Below are positions 1 through 13,729 of a DNA stretch of 64,000 nt, in pieces; the first letter of the stretch is position 1, and each line of letters opens with the position of its first letter. The notes beneath the pieces were generated by a model that saw only the letters and a program-made list of their open reading frames with translations, did not search any database and was not told where the DNA came from. The position numbers were made by a program, and so were the translations under genes. Origin of the DNA: Rhopalosiphum padi (lineage: Eukaryota; Arthropoda; Insecta; Hemiptera; Aphididae); contig NC_083598.1 in the NCBI RefSeq assembly GCF_020882245.1, positions 75,459,714 through 75,523,713 of the forward strand, read 5' to 3'.

Positions 1-3000
1 TAACGCACCTGGAAACGATAACGTTTTGCACAAGTACTTTTTTCGCCACTTAAAAAATCATCCCTCACACTAGACCAACCGAAACGTGAAAAGCGAAATT
101 ATCGTCCAACATTGGAATCTGTAAAGTGGGCCAAGTAATTGCAATTATATATAATATATATAGCTGTATATTTGTTAGTTTCTCGTTCTCATAACTCTTT
201 TACCCAGCAGAATTCACATAAAACCACCTTTATTTTCTCTCTTTATATTACATACCTGAGTCAAAGTATAAATACTTTGAATTTCCTCGACTTGGAAAAA
301 AAGTAAGCAAATAAAAGTAAATAAATTTAGTACAAATAAACTAAATGCATTTAAACTCAATTTTTTAGCTGTACGTAGTGTATATACGAAACTTTTATTT
401 TAAACTCTCTCGTGGTACAATATTTTCAACAAGTTATTAGTTATAAGTTATAACCAAAGTATGGATTCTGACAGGACATATTTCATATTATGCTGAATAG
501 ATAAATATAATATACTATATATTCTCGAAAATCAACGTGTTACCTTTCTAGATTTGTATATAAATATTTATTTTGTTCCATAGATCAGTCATTTGCATTG
601 CGGCTGATTGTACCTGTATAATGTTCAAGGTTTCGATAACACCTTTGATAATTTTCAATTTCAGCTTTTATTTCTAAATATTATATTTGTATTAGAAGTA
701 TTTTTTAAAAATATACACAACTACGCATAATAGTTCTTGATGAATTTGAATACATACTATTTGTTTTAATATTGTGGAATTTTCTAAAGTTATTAAATCG
801 TATTTTTAAGGACGTTATTGTTAGGGTATTAAATTTCGTATTCTACAGTTATTATTACTTCGATAATTGCTACAATTATCGCGCGCTAGAACTTTTTTTT
901 AAGTCATGTCAATAAATTCTACAATTTTGCGAGGTTATTTATACGGTCCATAGCAGCCACCAAAAATGGTAGTGGTTTTTTATTGACAGAGCTTGCGGAT
1001 TCGTGAGCGCATTGCCCGTCAGTACAGGCGAACGAGTCGCAAATTATTTCCTCCGGTCAAGCAATTAGCTATCATTTTTTTTTTTCAGAAGAGGTGTTTT
1101 TAGGGGACAGTGCGTGGCATAACCGATTACAAACATATATATTCCAAGGTATATAAAACGTATCTCGGTTTATATATGTATATACTCGTATTATACATAT
1201 TATGGGGAGAACGCCGCCGCCGTTGTAATTCGTTTTGCATTTTACTACGTGTGATGCGGAATAATGACTGTCCCGTCTTTTTCCCGTCTGGGACGATAAC
1301 AATAAATTTAAATAATGGTTGTGGGTTTTATGATTTTTTTTTCTCTCGTTACCATCTGCGTAGAAAATGATTTTTTTTTTATACATATTATATATGTATA
1401 TGTATACGCATGTGTATTTAACATTTGCATGAAATTACACGCTGCTCTCCGCACGCTTATATCATCTCTCGTGCGCCTATACTTGGCCCATATTGCGTAT
1501 AATATACGAAAGGGTTGAATTGAAAATGAAAATTAACTATAAACCAATTAAATCATATAATATTTAAATACCGGACGATTTCGGTTTATAAATCAATTAA
1601 AAACATGACATTCCATAGTTAAAAGAATAATAAAAACACATCATTTTACGCCACAGTTTTTTGACATAAAACTTACTAATTACTATATACCTTACTCCGG
1701 TTGTTAATTCGTTTACCGCCAAAATAAAAACCAATTACTAAATCATTGAACCGGTAATTAACATGAGGTATCCTAACCGAACAACTATTTGCCGTATTTC
1801 ACGCCACTGTTTTTCGTGATGTATTGACAAGTGATAGCCAGTCTCGATTTTTCTGAACGTACCAAATAAGAGAAGCCATGGATAATATGTATCGATTTCA
1901 TTTAGTTTGGATTTTCTCAGAATTCACAACCCGTCTTTTATAATATTGTCCGTTATTACTTTTATGTGGAATTTGACATCGTTTAAAGTGATATTTGATG
2001 AATAAATAGCATCCTAGAAAGTCACTGTCCCCTGCACTTTACTATAAGCTCTTTCGAATCTCTCGATTGTTCAGAATCCGTACCAGTACGATTGCGAGTT
2101 TGTGCGTCAGTAATTTATAACAAATGCAATTAAATCGTTCCATTACAAACTATAAATATTGTTGTTATAGAACACATAATATTATTATAGTTTATTTATG
2201 ATCATAACAATCGTATGCGTATGAGCCGAAGGTTCTTCTTTGTAGTTTGAAAGTACCTTTGCGTGTTGTTGTTATATTTACAGTCTTGCGGTAAACGCGG
2301 TTTCAATCCCGATTGAATTGTTTTGAAACCAATACTGTACAGTAACTGCAATATAGGTAGTGCGCAGTATAGTTTATTGTGGAGGCTTTTAAATCGCTTT
2401 TTCTTTATTCCGTTTGATATGTAAAGAATTCCAATTAAATTATGGATCTGTGGGTTACGCATCTTATATAGCGTGGGTGATTGAACTTTTAGGCTCGTTT
2501 ATTTTCGTTTGCGAGGCTGTCGTAGACGGTACTGGATAACCGTAATATTATTATATTATGTCAGTAGGTATGTATATGTACCTATAACTATTAGTAGTAT
2601 TGGCGCATGTATATATGACTTCTAGAATCAACTATCAATAGGATTAGGTACAAACATAACGTCGATTGAATAAACTAAATTCCAATAACGATTTTTTTCC
2701 ATAAAAATAATTGCCCGTAGTCAAATTAATAATCTGTAGAATATTTTCATAAAGAATTGTCTTTGCCATTCCATTCGGGTGATCTATTACCGGTCCATTA
2801 CCTACTTAAGTGAGGTTTTTGTATTTAAATCATGATTCCAATACGGAAACCATTAGATTAACTATTATAGCTTTCTGTTAAGAAGTAAAATTATGGTATC
2901 CTGTGATTTATTTGAATTATAATCTACTGCGGAGCGTTATAATATGTTTTACAATTTAATATGTTACAATGTAATATCTGTTGCAGGTTTACCATCGGAC

Positions 3001-4740
3001 TATATTCGATGACTATTATTTTAATCGTATAATCACGCTCGTATACATAGCACTTTCTAGAGATTTGTTGACAACTCGGAATCTCGACGCATTTGTATTT
3101 AAATTGTACGATAGCATACAGGTACACAGTATGTGTACATGTTATTTATATATATCCCACATATTGTAAAACGGATTTACTCACAAATTGACTGTAAATC
3201 CCGGAGTAACAATGTTTGTTTTTCGTTTATATAGCGACATATTCGCATAGGTAAATATAGTACAAAAATATATATATTTTTTACTTTTTTTGAGTCATTT
3301 TTTAAGAAAAAAAATTAAACACAAATCGTTGTTCTGCCCATTGCACGTCATATCCGAAAGGAGGCCATCCCTCTGGCTGTTGACGTTAAGTCTTGACTAA
3401 TTTATAAAATATTTATATAGAGGTATGGTTTATTACTTTATATTATATACATATCTAGAGTAATATTACTATTATTATTATTTGTATTCGTATAGGTACA
3501 CGTGGCTTCCACGAATCTCAAATGCTCCGTAGCCAATTTTCCTACTAGATCTTTCCCGCCCCTATTCGTATTATGTTTTATATTCATTGAATAATTAATA
3601 ATTTACAAATACAATTCTATGACAATACCATATGCCAGAGTCTCTCTCTTATTATTTTCCAACAACTCTTAGACTTGCATAATACCCTTATAAATCGTAT
3701 GTTTATTTAAGTCCTGCAACAAAGTGAAAATGTTTTGTTTTAGCCGTGGTCACATATTATTATTGTATGATGTATAAGTAATAATAAATAATATTATCGA
3801 CTAACGTAATATATTTTAATATTTATTGTGTATTATGTTATGTATAATTTTTACTATACAATTATTTAGTTTTGTTAAACATGAATATTTTTTAATTATT
3901 AAGCATTTTAATTTTATTCGATGGGGGGAGGGGTCAATGAAGAATCATATAATTTGAATTGATATTACGAATTAATTAACACTCGTGCACTTTTTCATGT
4001 TATTATAATATGCATACTATCAATTGTTCAATTTTAAACAGTAGGTATCTCCTAAAAAAATCTATTGTGCCTTTAAAGTACCTTAAACGGTATTTAAATA
4101 GTTTTTACATCGTGGCTATGACACATTATAACACATTTATTATGCCATTATAATATCAAAGTACCATTCACATCGTACATGTTTATTTTGAAATATGTAC
4201 ATTAGAAAATAAAATATCGCATGCGTTTCGAGCACACGCTAACGGATGCACCGTCCACTTATACAATAATATATGCATAAATAGTTTCATACGAAACGTC
4301 TTAATATCGTTTTTAAAATACATTATTTACGTTAAACGCGCAGTAATAGTATTTTTAATATCACTCGAGATCTTATAAGTATTTGAACGATAATTATCGA
4401 AAGAAATGAACGTTTAAAAACTGAAAAATATTAATTAGACATTTATACATTTTATTCGAAACACTAATTTAGCTCGTATGAATAGCAAAACTGCTTGAAC
4501 TAATTTGATACAAATTAAAAGGGTAATGGTCTTGTTTCTTCAATTTTGCTCTTTTAATTTTAAATTATTTCATTGCTGCTCTAGACGTCACTTAGGTATA
4601 TTATGTAAGTCAGTACAATCGATGACGCTGTTTTCTTTTGTTACATATTTTTGAGAGTGAATGGTTCAATAATATCACTATTGAATAATTATTCAAAATA
4701 AAGTCTTGATTTGTTGTGTAAGGAATGTATGCGTGGTATA
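1..4740. other. AT-rich intergenic DNA, no gene seen
   Basis: Reading both strands I find only short frames without recognisable domains or linked splice sites. A slightly GC-richer patch at about 950-1,060 and 1,200-1,300 does not translate to anything recognisable. The region may be intergenic or a long intron of a gene outside the window. Confidence 0.5.
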
Positions 4741-5131
4741 AAATTTGTACATATTTTAATATTAAGGAGCCGCTAGACCAGCATTTATTTTCTCTGTCTA
4801 TCTCCCACATAATATAGGAACAAAGATACTCCGTATTTTCACGATTACGACTCTCTGATTCAGTTTAGGGCAAAAGCACTTATAGCACCAGATAGATTTT
4901 TAATATTTACAATTTTGAATAAGTTATTAATGGTTAAAAATAATCGAAATTATTTTAAATTAAAACATGCTCATATTTATAAAAAATGTAAATATTAAAA
5001 ATCTATCCGGTCAATGCACAAGAAATACTCTTCTTTATAAAATATATAATAGCCGCTTTTGCCCTAAACGATAGGCAGAGAAAACAAATGCTGGTGTAGC
5101 GGCCTTTTAAAGTACAGATATATTTTAAAAA
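4741..5131. repeat. Long imperfect palindrome, MITE-like hairpin element
   Basis: The two halves are inverted copies of each other. At the left, an AGCCGCTAGACCAGCATTT-like block (about 4,768) is followed by a TTTCTCTGTCTATC stretch, then GTTTAGGGCAAAAG (about 4,863) and AGATAGATTTTTAATATTTAC. The right half carries the reverse complements in mirror order: GTAAATATTAAAAATCTATC (about 4,987), CTTTTGCCCTAAAC (about 5,056), then the GCTGGTGTAGCGG block at about 5,090. The order and spacing fit a non-autonomous inverted-repeat element of about 390 bp. I could not define a target duplication. Confidence 0.7.
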
Positions 5132-5910
5132 TCAACGTTTATATGGTTTATAATATTGTTTTATGTGGTGTGGAAGAATAGCTAACCTTCAGAAATTATG
5201 CCAAGAAATATGAGTTAATAAAAAAATAAGTGACTAAGAAGGTCAATTGAGAATTTGATCCCCGTCATAATTTTTGCAAAATAAAATTACGTAGGAATAC
5301 AATATTATGGTAAACACGACCCGATTAATCTGCAAAATTTGCTGAAAAACACGCTAAAAATACAAAAACACTGAAATATAAATTAACAAATTCCCACGTA
5401 GAATAAACATGTCTTTAATATTTAAAAATAAATTATTTTATAATAACATAAGTATTATTTTTAAATAAATTAAACAGATTGTACCTACCTAACAAAGAAT
5501 TTTCATAACAGTGAAATATTTTCGAAGGGTATAACAAATGCTCAGTCTTCGTCGTGTCCTCTGGTTTATTTTTAATGGTTATAGGTACCTATATTATAAA
5601 TAAAAAAAATTGTACCCAGTTCACTAATTTGGGTTGACACGTAAATTTATTGTAAACTAAACAAAATGACTTTTTATAGCAACTTATTATAATTTATTAG
5701 TGCCCGCCATGTTCATCTCTATATTTTATATTGTATCGGTGCGCCAGTGCGATAGGTTAGGTACTTATGCAATTGGTTCGAATCATAAACGGCAATATTA
5801 CTAAACACAGGACGTACCCGAATATCTGTGTATATTATGTCCTATTATTTATTTAGATGCTATTCTACTACACCGATTACATACCATTCGTATATTACCA
5901 TCCCGTACAC
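5132..5910. other. AT-rich DNA, nothing recognised
   Basis: No open frame, RNA gene or paired repeat that I can support. Confidence 0.5.
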
Positions 5911-6066
5911 AAAATAAAACCCATGCATGAATCCGACCCTATTATTGGTCTATACATTTGGAGCGAAATTCTAAATTATTACAGACTTATTATAAACTTA
6001 ATATGGTAGAAGTACTCTAAATATGACAACACACAATTTGATATTTAATTACATTTCATAGTAGAT
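5911..6066 (+). repeat. Dispersed repeat, copy inverted relative to 8,172-8,326
   Basis: Shared blocks with the reverse complement of 8,172-8,326 include ATGAATCC, GTCTATACATT.GGAGCGAA, AGACTTATTAT.AACTTAATAT and ATATTTAATTACA.TTCATAG, in the same order with small indels. The pair is either the two arms of a decayed element of about 2.4 kb or two inverted copies of one dispersed family. Confidence 0.65.
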
Positions 6067-8171
6067 AATGTAAACATTTAAACTTATAATTTATATTAGC
6101 ATTTATAATAAAAAATAAAAATGAGTACCATTATTTTTATATTATACTTTATCGAAAAATCCGAGATTTGTACGAAAAGTAATACCATACCAAATATAAT
6201 GACTTGAATGGTTATTATTAATTAAATTAATATACTATAATAGGTGTACATAATTTGTGAGTAAATTAAATTAACTACCAACTAAAAAGACGATTATAGA
6301 AATATATAAGAATAAATCTCATTTCAAAAATAAATAATACCCATTATATTTAAATAATTAATAATAATTTAAAATACTTAGATGTGCATAATTAATGAGT
6401 TTTTCTATTATCTGAACAACGTTTTATTTCTGGGATTTTTTTTAGATGTACCATGATCAATTAAAGCTGATCTATCTAAAACATAATTTAATCAGATTTT
6501 TACAGAATATTATTGTTTTTTCTGTCAGATAGATCATTAGATTTTACCTTAGTGTACCTATTCAAAAATATTATAATATTGTAGGCAAGTAACTATACCT
6601 AAAAGTAAATTAAAAAATGAATAATAACATTTAAATTTATACTTAATATATCTAATTAAATTAATATACTCGTATAGATTGAATACAAAAATACTGACAT
6701 ATATCATAAATAAGTATTAGTTAAATTATAACATTATTACAAAACATTATAATGATAGTAATATACTAATATGTGCACTCGCTCGTCATCGCCCATCATT
6801 TTTTATTGGAAAAATGAGTCCGTACAGTTAAATTGAATGAAGTATAATATTATATAAAAAATAAAATAAAAAAGACCACATACGAGTCTAAAACGGGTAC
6901 AATATATATAATATGAATCGAAGTGTTCGAAAACTTCGTTCAATTATTATAATATTACTCTAGATAATAATGTAATATATCAATAAATAATAATAAATTA
7001 GGGTTTGGAAACGGACTTGCGAAATCCTAATGTCAGCCGATTAGAATTGATGAACGCGGGTACTCGCTGGCTTGTAACAGACGATGCTGCGTATTCGTCG
7101 TCTGGGTGATTTTTAATTAGATTTAGAATTAAAAATTATCTGCGACGGTGGATTCCCCCCGTATACGTTTCTGTACTGATAACATATTTTCTAAAATTGT
7201 CTTCAGTTATATTCTAATCTGAAAAAATTGTATAACAAGCACTGTACTTGGAAATTTCGAGATTATTAAAATCGTTATAAACCGTTTATAGATGTTGGAT
7301 CTATGCCGAGTGAAAAATTTAATAAATTTGTGTAGCGTATTACATAAATAGTGTCTACGGACTACACGTATGAGTCAAGAATATAAATCGTATATCTACG
7401 TAAATATAATATAGTTTTTAAATCATATTTAATAAATTATAAATATTGATTGAAATATTTACTACTTAAGCTATATTTTCCATGCAAACTGTGAAAATAT
7501 TTGAAAATTCACACTTGTTGTTAATATTGTTATAAAAGTCTACGTAAAATAAATCAATTTCAGCCATAAATAAAACAGTTTGATTTCCACACTAAATCGT
7601 AATAATTGTATTAATAATCGAACGATATAAAAGTAAGGTTAAATTATCGATTTTAATCAAACATTTAATATATTAAGTACGTACCTATAAAGTATTTTTT
7701 TTAAATTTATTCAACAACAAAAAACATTTTTCCGCAACAATCCTTCGCTCAGAATTGTTTTTCGTATACAATGACATAATATCATTGAATTCAAATTTAA
7801 CACATTTTTACAGATAACAGCTAGTGATCTACCATCTACTCCTTGACAAATTACAATGTAGTACCTATAGTATTTATTTATTTATTTTAACAGAATAATA
7901 GGCCACACTGAGCATGTTCGAGCAGGAGCCCATGAAGACTTATTTAATAAATGTTATTCTTAATATTAATTTGATATTACTCATATATTTACATAGATCT
8001 TTATATTACTAAAAAAAAAAACAACCTTAAACTCTATTAAGAACACTATTATTCATATTTCATAATATTATAGTTGGATTACTATTAAAATATAAATGTT
8101 TCAAAATATTAGTAAAATAAAGCACCGGAGAGGAAATATTCCCTTCAATCTTCATCCCCCTTAATCCTTTA
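6067..8171. other. AT-rich spacer between inverted repeats
   Basis: No gene recognised. It contains a dispersed repeat copy at about 7,735-7,865 (listed separately) and a small inverted motif (TGATCTATCTAAAAC at about 6,469 against GTCAGATAGATCA at about 6,523). A GCCCCTG-type transposon end lies at about 8,170. Confidence 0.45.
7735..7865 (+). repeat. Dispersed aphid-type repeat, copy A
   Basis: The core CGCTCAGAAT.GTTTTTCGTAT, followed by GAATTCAAATTTA.CACA and then a block ending near CTACCATCTACTCC, recurs at 20,213-20,365 with the same order and orientation. This marks a dispersed family, not local duplication. Confidence 0.6.
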
Positions 8172-8326
8172 TTATGCCCCTGCTATGAACTGTAATTAAA
8201 TATTAAAATGTTTGTTATCATATACCTATACTATATTAAGTTAATAATAAGTCTAAAATAATTTAAATTTTCGCTCCGAATGTATAGACTAATCATACAG
8301 CTGGATTCATTCGTGAGTTTTATTTC
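8172..8326 (-). repeat. Dispersed repeat, inverted partner of 5,911-6,066
   Basis: The reverse complement matches the copy at 5,911-6,066 across about 150 bp with scattered substitutions. Shared marks include TTCGCTCCGAATGTATAGAC and the ATGAATCC block. Confidence 0.65.
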
Positions 8327-11300
8327 TAATTTAGTTTTCTTTATAATTACCATTCTGTACACCAAGTGGTGGTTTTTATGTTTTTATTTTAATATCCCCG
8401 AGACGGAATAATTATTTATTAGCGTTTCAATATATTTCAAAGATCGAATACTTACTGTGCCTATCAATATTTTGTCATTTATGATGATTTAAAATCTAGA
8501 TATCGTAAGTTTTTACGTATCTACTCTTTGCTATTTTATTTAAACTTTAAACTTTATAATAATATCAGCTTATCTATTATTTATATTATAAACTGTATAG
8601 ACTGTAAAAAAATCTATCTAAATTAAATTTTCCAATTTATATATATTATGAATATATTTGTATACAAATATTCTACTTTGACATTCACAATGGGTGGTGT
8701 GAAAATAAAAACCTTTTATATCCTTTGATTCCTGAGTTATATTACAACAGTCATGCGATAAATTTCAAAACGTTTGTCCATCACCAACAGGCTAGAAAAC
8801 AGGCTGGAAGAATTCTAGAAAAAAATCACAAGCCGATCAAATTATTAGCTGTTTATGAATATTTTATAATTTTTTTATGAAAATGATGAATTTTATAAAT
8901 GGAATTATCAAACCATTCAGTAACTTTAGCTGTAATTAAAAAATTTAAATTTAAATTAAAATCCTAAAACGTGTTTATTGATATCTCGCCTTTCGACGCT
9001 GATCACCAGTTTAAATTATAAACCAGAAAAATGCATACATAGCCATATGGGTAGGTTAATTACTTTGCTTATCGACTACAATATGTTGTCGAACGCGTAA
9101 AAATAATAATATGATTATAGTTTAATAAGCTTATTCGATATAATTAAACTTTATAAAATATTGTACTAAAAATTGGTAAAAACAATAAATTGATATTTTA
9201 AAGAGTGCTTAAAAATAATAAAAATGTTCCGAACATAATATTTTTATCAAGTCTATATAAAACACTAAAACGCAGTAAAAAGACTCCAACACATAACCGA
9301 TAAACATATCAAATCTATAATAAATTTTTATGATTTTAAAGTATATATTTTGGTAATAATATTATAATATTAGTTTATTCGATTTAGTCAAATAGAAAAT
9401 GTCTTCTTATATGTATATAGAGGAAATATTATAAAATTTTATAGATATGGACATCATATATTTTGTTCAGTGATTCAGATAAAAATAATATTTTATATAC
9501 CACATCAAATGCTTCATGATAACCGGTGCTTTTCATATCGGTGCCGTTAATACTCTGTAAAGGAGGCACAGCACCTATTCCGAGTGTAACATTAATTACG
9601 TATCACATTTTGTACCTATGCTGATACATATATTTTACAAAATAAACGTTTGCAAACGTAATATAATTACATATAATATATTATTTAAACTGTTAAAGTC
9701 GTATTCTCGAATTATTATTGTACCTACTTGATTATGATATTATTTTGTACACAAATTGTAGACAAACTTTGTGTGAAGTTTTAGATTTATTCATTAAGTT
9801 TCGTGGGGTTAAACGATTTTATAGTTTGGCTTAATGTTATTACAAAGAAATTTTACATCACAACATTTACTTTGTATGCGCATTTGTCTATCCAAAATGA
9901 TGTCGTTTAACCCAGTATTAAATAGAAACAGTAATTTGAGTCACGTAAAAGTTATAAATTATACGTTAAATTCGAATTTATAATTATATTAAATTTGAAA
10001 CAAATGAAGGCCTAGTTACATAATTGCATTTGAATTATCTTTACGTTATAATATTAAATAAGTATCTCATTTATTATGATAATTATGAACCATACGATGT
10101 ATTAATGTAATAATATAATAACAAATATAATTTTCGAAAAAAAACATAATTATTTTATTATTATCATCACTCGATTAAATCGAGAGTACTCTTAAAATCC
10201 ATACTTAAAAGCTGATACTTCGCTGTACCTAATGGTTTATTATGCATAATATTAAATATTGAACATGATCATTGATGACTGAAGTCTATACGATTATATT
10301 TTAATTATATTTTTGATGTACAATAACAAAATATATGTTAGTTTACATTAGCTTCGCGCGTAATTACCGTAATAATTATAATAAGATACCACACTGTATA
10401 TTGTATACTAAAAATATTTATTTATTTTTTCAATATTGGATATTTTTAGTTACCAACTATAAATATTATAGTATAATATTTATATTGGCTCTGTAATAGT
10501 AATAATATAAAATTCATAATTATTATTATCATCAATTCTCGAGAGTTTCAACTTTATGTATAGTGAACTTGGTAATAACCACTATTATCATAGCAGTAGG
10601 TTTTATAAAAAAAATTTATTATATTTTTAGGTGCAACATAGTGTTAAATCAGAAGATATTTATTAGTGCGATAATAAATATTATTTAGTGTCGTTATAAA
10701 ACATTGTGCAAGGCATTAAAACTAGTTTGTAATAAAATTACTCGTAAAACAAATTATATATATTTTTTTAGCATTTTCTTTGCAATTAAATAACATTATA
10801 GTCGTTAATAACGTATGTTATATCATGGAACTTATTTTACCTAGCTCCCTAAAACTACCTTTAACAAACATATACTGAGATAATAATAATAGCGAAGCCT
10901 TATTGTACACAGGATAAGATATATAATAATTTCAATTAGTGACAAAAGTTAAATTTTACTTAACACTTAAACTATGACTAGTTTAGTCTACTCTAAACAC
11001 AATATTCAAATTATTGGTTTTAACATGTTTAATTTTATTAAATTATAACGATTAAGTTTGTGACTACGTATGTATTAAATGTGTATTTAAATTTACACAT
11101 TTTAGAGTATTATAAAGGAAAAATTACTCTGCGATTTGCTTATACGAATATACCTATTATATTATTGTGGTTATTATAATTTATTATATTGTTAACAGAC
11201 CGGTGAAAAGAATCAGTTCATTTTTAAATATATTTACAGAGAGTGAAATAGTGTGATAGTAATTTACCCATTGAATACAAATGAAATATCATAAATTTAA

Positions 11301-13720
11301 ATATAGACATTTTATCAATTTTAGTACTTCCGAAATAACACGATGCAATACAAATCGTTTTATGGGAATTAAGTAAAAAAAAAATCGTCAAACGTAATGT
11401 TATAGTAATAAATGTCATAGTATAATAATGCCATTAAATGATTCGACGCGATTTTAATGTAATTAATAATAACAACGAAATCGAGAAAAAAATGTTTTAA
11501 AATGTATTCGACGTTTATAACAAAATAATACGCATAAAGCCTTTCACTTCGACACGCCGCGTTATAGTTGGTGAATTTTTTATTTCGGAAATATTATTGT
11601 TGTCATACCTTATGCGTGAGAAATTCCCAGTACTATGCAGCAGTCGACGTATAGCGGCATCATATATCGTCAGCGATCTAAATGATATACCCATTGCATT
11701 GTTGTTTCGACCCCAGTCATGTATTATTTATTTTATAATATAGAGTGGTTTACCAAACGTGCCCGCGCCATTTTTTCTTCGAGAATGAATTTATTAAAAT
11801 TCTGGTTTTTGAATTTTTTTAATATATTCAATGGCCATTAATATGTTTAGTTATTTAGATTTCTGATACAATTAAATAGTATGATATGCACTCGTGTAAT
11901 GCTGTTAGCCTACATTTTTTCAACTAATAACTAACTTGTTTTATACTTTTTTTTTAAATTATGATTTATCTAAACAAAAATTTGAACGAATAAATTCTGA
12001 GTTATTAAAATGTATAATATACTAAAATCTATAATATTCCTTAAAAGTGGTTTTATTCTCTTAAAGTATAAAGTAGATTGATGTAATATTAAAATTATTA
12101 TTTATTGTACAAAGACTATTTTGACAAACTATACAATTTTGATAGATTAATATTATTTTGGTAATTTAATTATTTCAAAATAATTATAGCTTCTACTTCT
12201 AAATCTACAACGCTAGAACTATGAACCTATTATCTTTAGTACCTACTTACAACATTTTATGGAACTCAAAAACCACTTGTTTGAATTTCGATTTAGATAC
12301 ATCAACGATTAAAAAAATGTTTTATAATAATTATAGTAAATTAATATAAGATAAAATTATCATTTGAAAAAAATAAGTTAGTATCGCCACAGGAGACTCC
12401 TAAAATAGTATAAAAAATGAGAATGAAAATATAACTCCTAAGTGTATATTATATTATTGTTATATGTGTACCTAAGTATATTATAGTTCCAAAAACCGAA
12501 TTTGAATAAATGTATACAAAGAACTTGGGGCGAGCATGATGCTTGATGAATCTGTGTAGGTATACTTGAATACTTGCAAAGTCGCAACTTTTACTTCTGA
12601 TAGCTGGCGTTTTACGAAATCGTTGCCACTCATGCGTACAAGCATAGGTATTATAATATGTGAAATCCTTAGATCATACACCAACATTGTGTATACGATT
12701 TAGATTCAAAGGTATAGACACGTTATTAGCTCCTGACAACGACGGTGTTCGCACAAATGGTGGTTTTAAAGTTGTACTATATGTGATGTGCATGGATGTA
12801 TAATTGTAAAAGGTATTACTTGTATTGCAATAATATCAACGTGGTGGTAATAATAATACGACATAACCCCGCGAGTAATAATATTCAAACGAATACGCCA
12901 ACTGTGTGATACGTTCACCGAGCTGTGCGGAACATTGCAATAACATAACAAAACATTATACATCATATACGTCTACCTATTCATTTCTCTGAACTATTCA
13001 TCGTGCACGTCAATAAAATCGTAATATACCAACGTTTTATTCAACATTGCCCCCAACACCTCTTCGTCATAATATATTTTCCGAATTAATACAAATTTTA
13101 ATCTTCCATACTAGCAAGTAACATTTTATGTACTTACAAATAATACAAAAATTAAAATTGTTTAATACGAAACAAAATAATATACGTATATATTATAATA
13201 TTCCTATAAGTCAGTGCGTTTAATAATAATGTATTATATATTCAACTCGTTACTAGGACATATACGTTATTGGTCGGAAAGCACCGTCTATTACCACAAT
13301 GTTCAAATTATGTAATATGTATAGTCCATAAAGTTAAATGTTAAAAAACGTTTAAAATACATAGGTATATGTTAATGGTTATTTAACATTGACATTTTCA
13401 TTCATTTTGACTATACTTGATCCCATGCCATAACTCATTGTGTAAACCATATCGTTATTATTTAGCTACGTACTCTAATATATTGCTGTGTATTAGATAT
13501 GCAATAGGTTTGTAATAATTTCAGTTGTGCTGTAATTGATTTTAGCTGAAAGCTCTATAAATAAAAAATAGACGCAATATACAAATATCAACAAAATATA
13601 ACAAATACTTTAATTTAAAAGGTATGGTTGGTTTTTTGCCTAAAAATAAAGTCCCCGACGTTTTTAGGGAGGGATAATACTTTAGTCTACGTTTACATAC
13701 TTACGCGTGTATAATGCATA
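8327..13720. other. AT-rich intergenic DNA, no gene seen
   Basis: No coding exon recognised on either strand. There is a short hairpin at about 9,803-9,913, with GGGTTAAACGA-type ends inverted against TCGTTTAACCC. Slightly GC-richer patches at 11.55-11.77 kb and 12.5-12.95 kb do not resolve into exons. Confidence 0.5.
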
Positions 13721-13729
13721 GATATATAC
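13721..13729 (+). repeat. Target-site duplication, left copy (9 bp)
   Basis: GATATATAC directly abuts the terminal ACGTACGTGTCCCCAG of the foldback element. It is repeated exactly at 17,945-17,953 on the other side. Nine base pairs is the usual duplication length for the Mutator/foldback group. Confidence 0.85.

Noticed and set aside
5765..5790. GGTTCGAATC as a tRNA T-loop
   Set aside because: No acceptor, D-arm or anticodon stem can be paired upstream.
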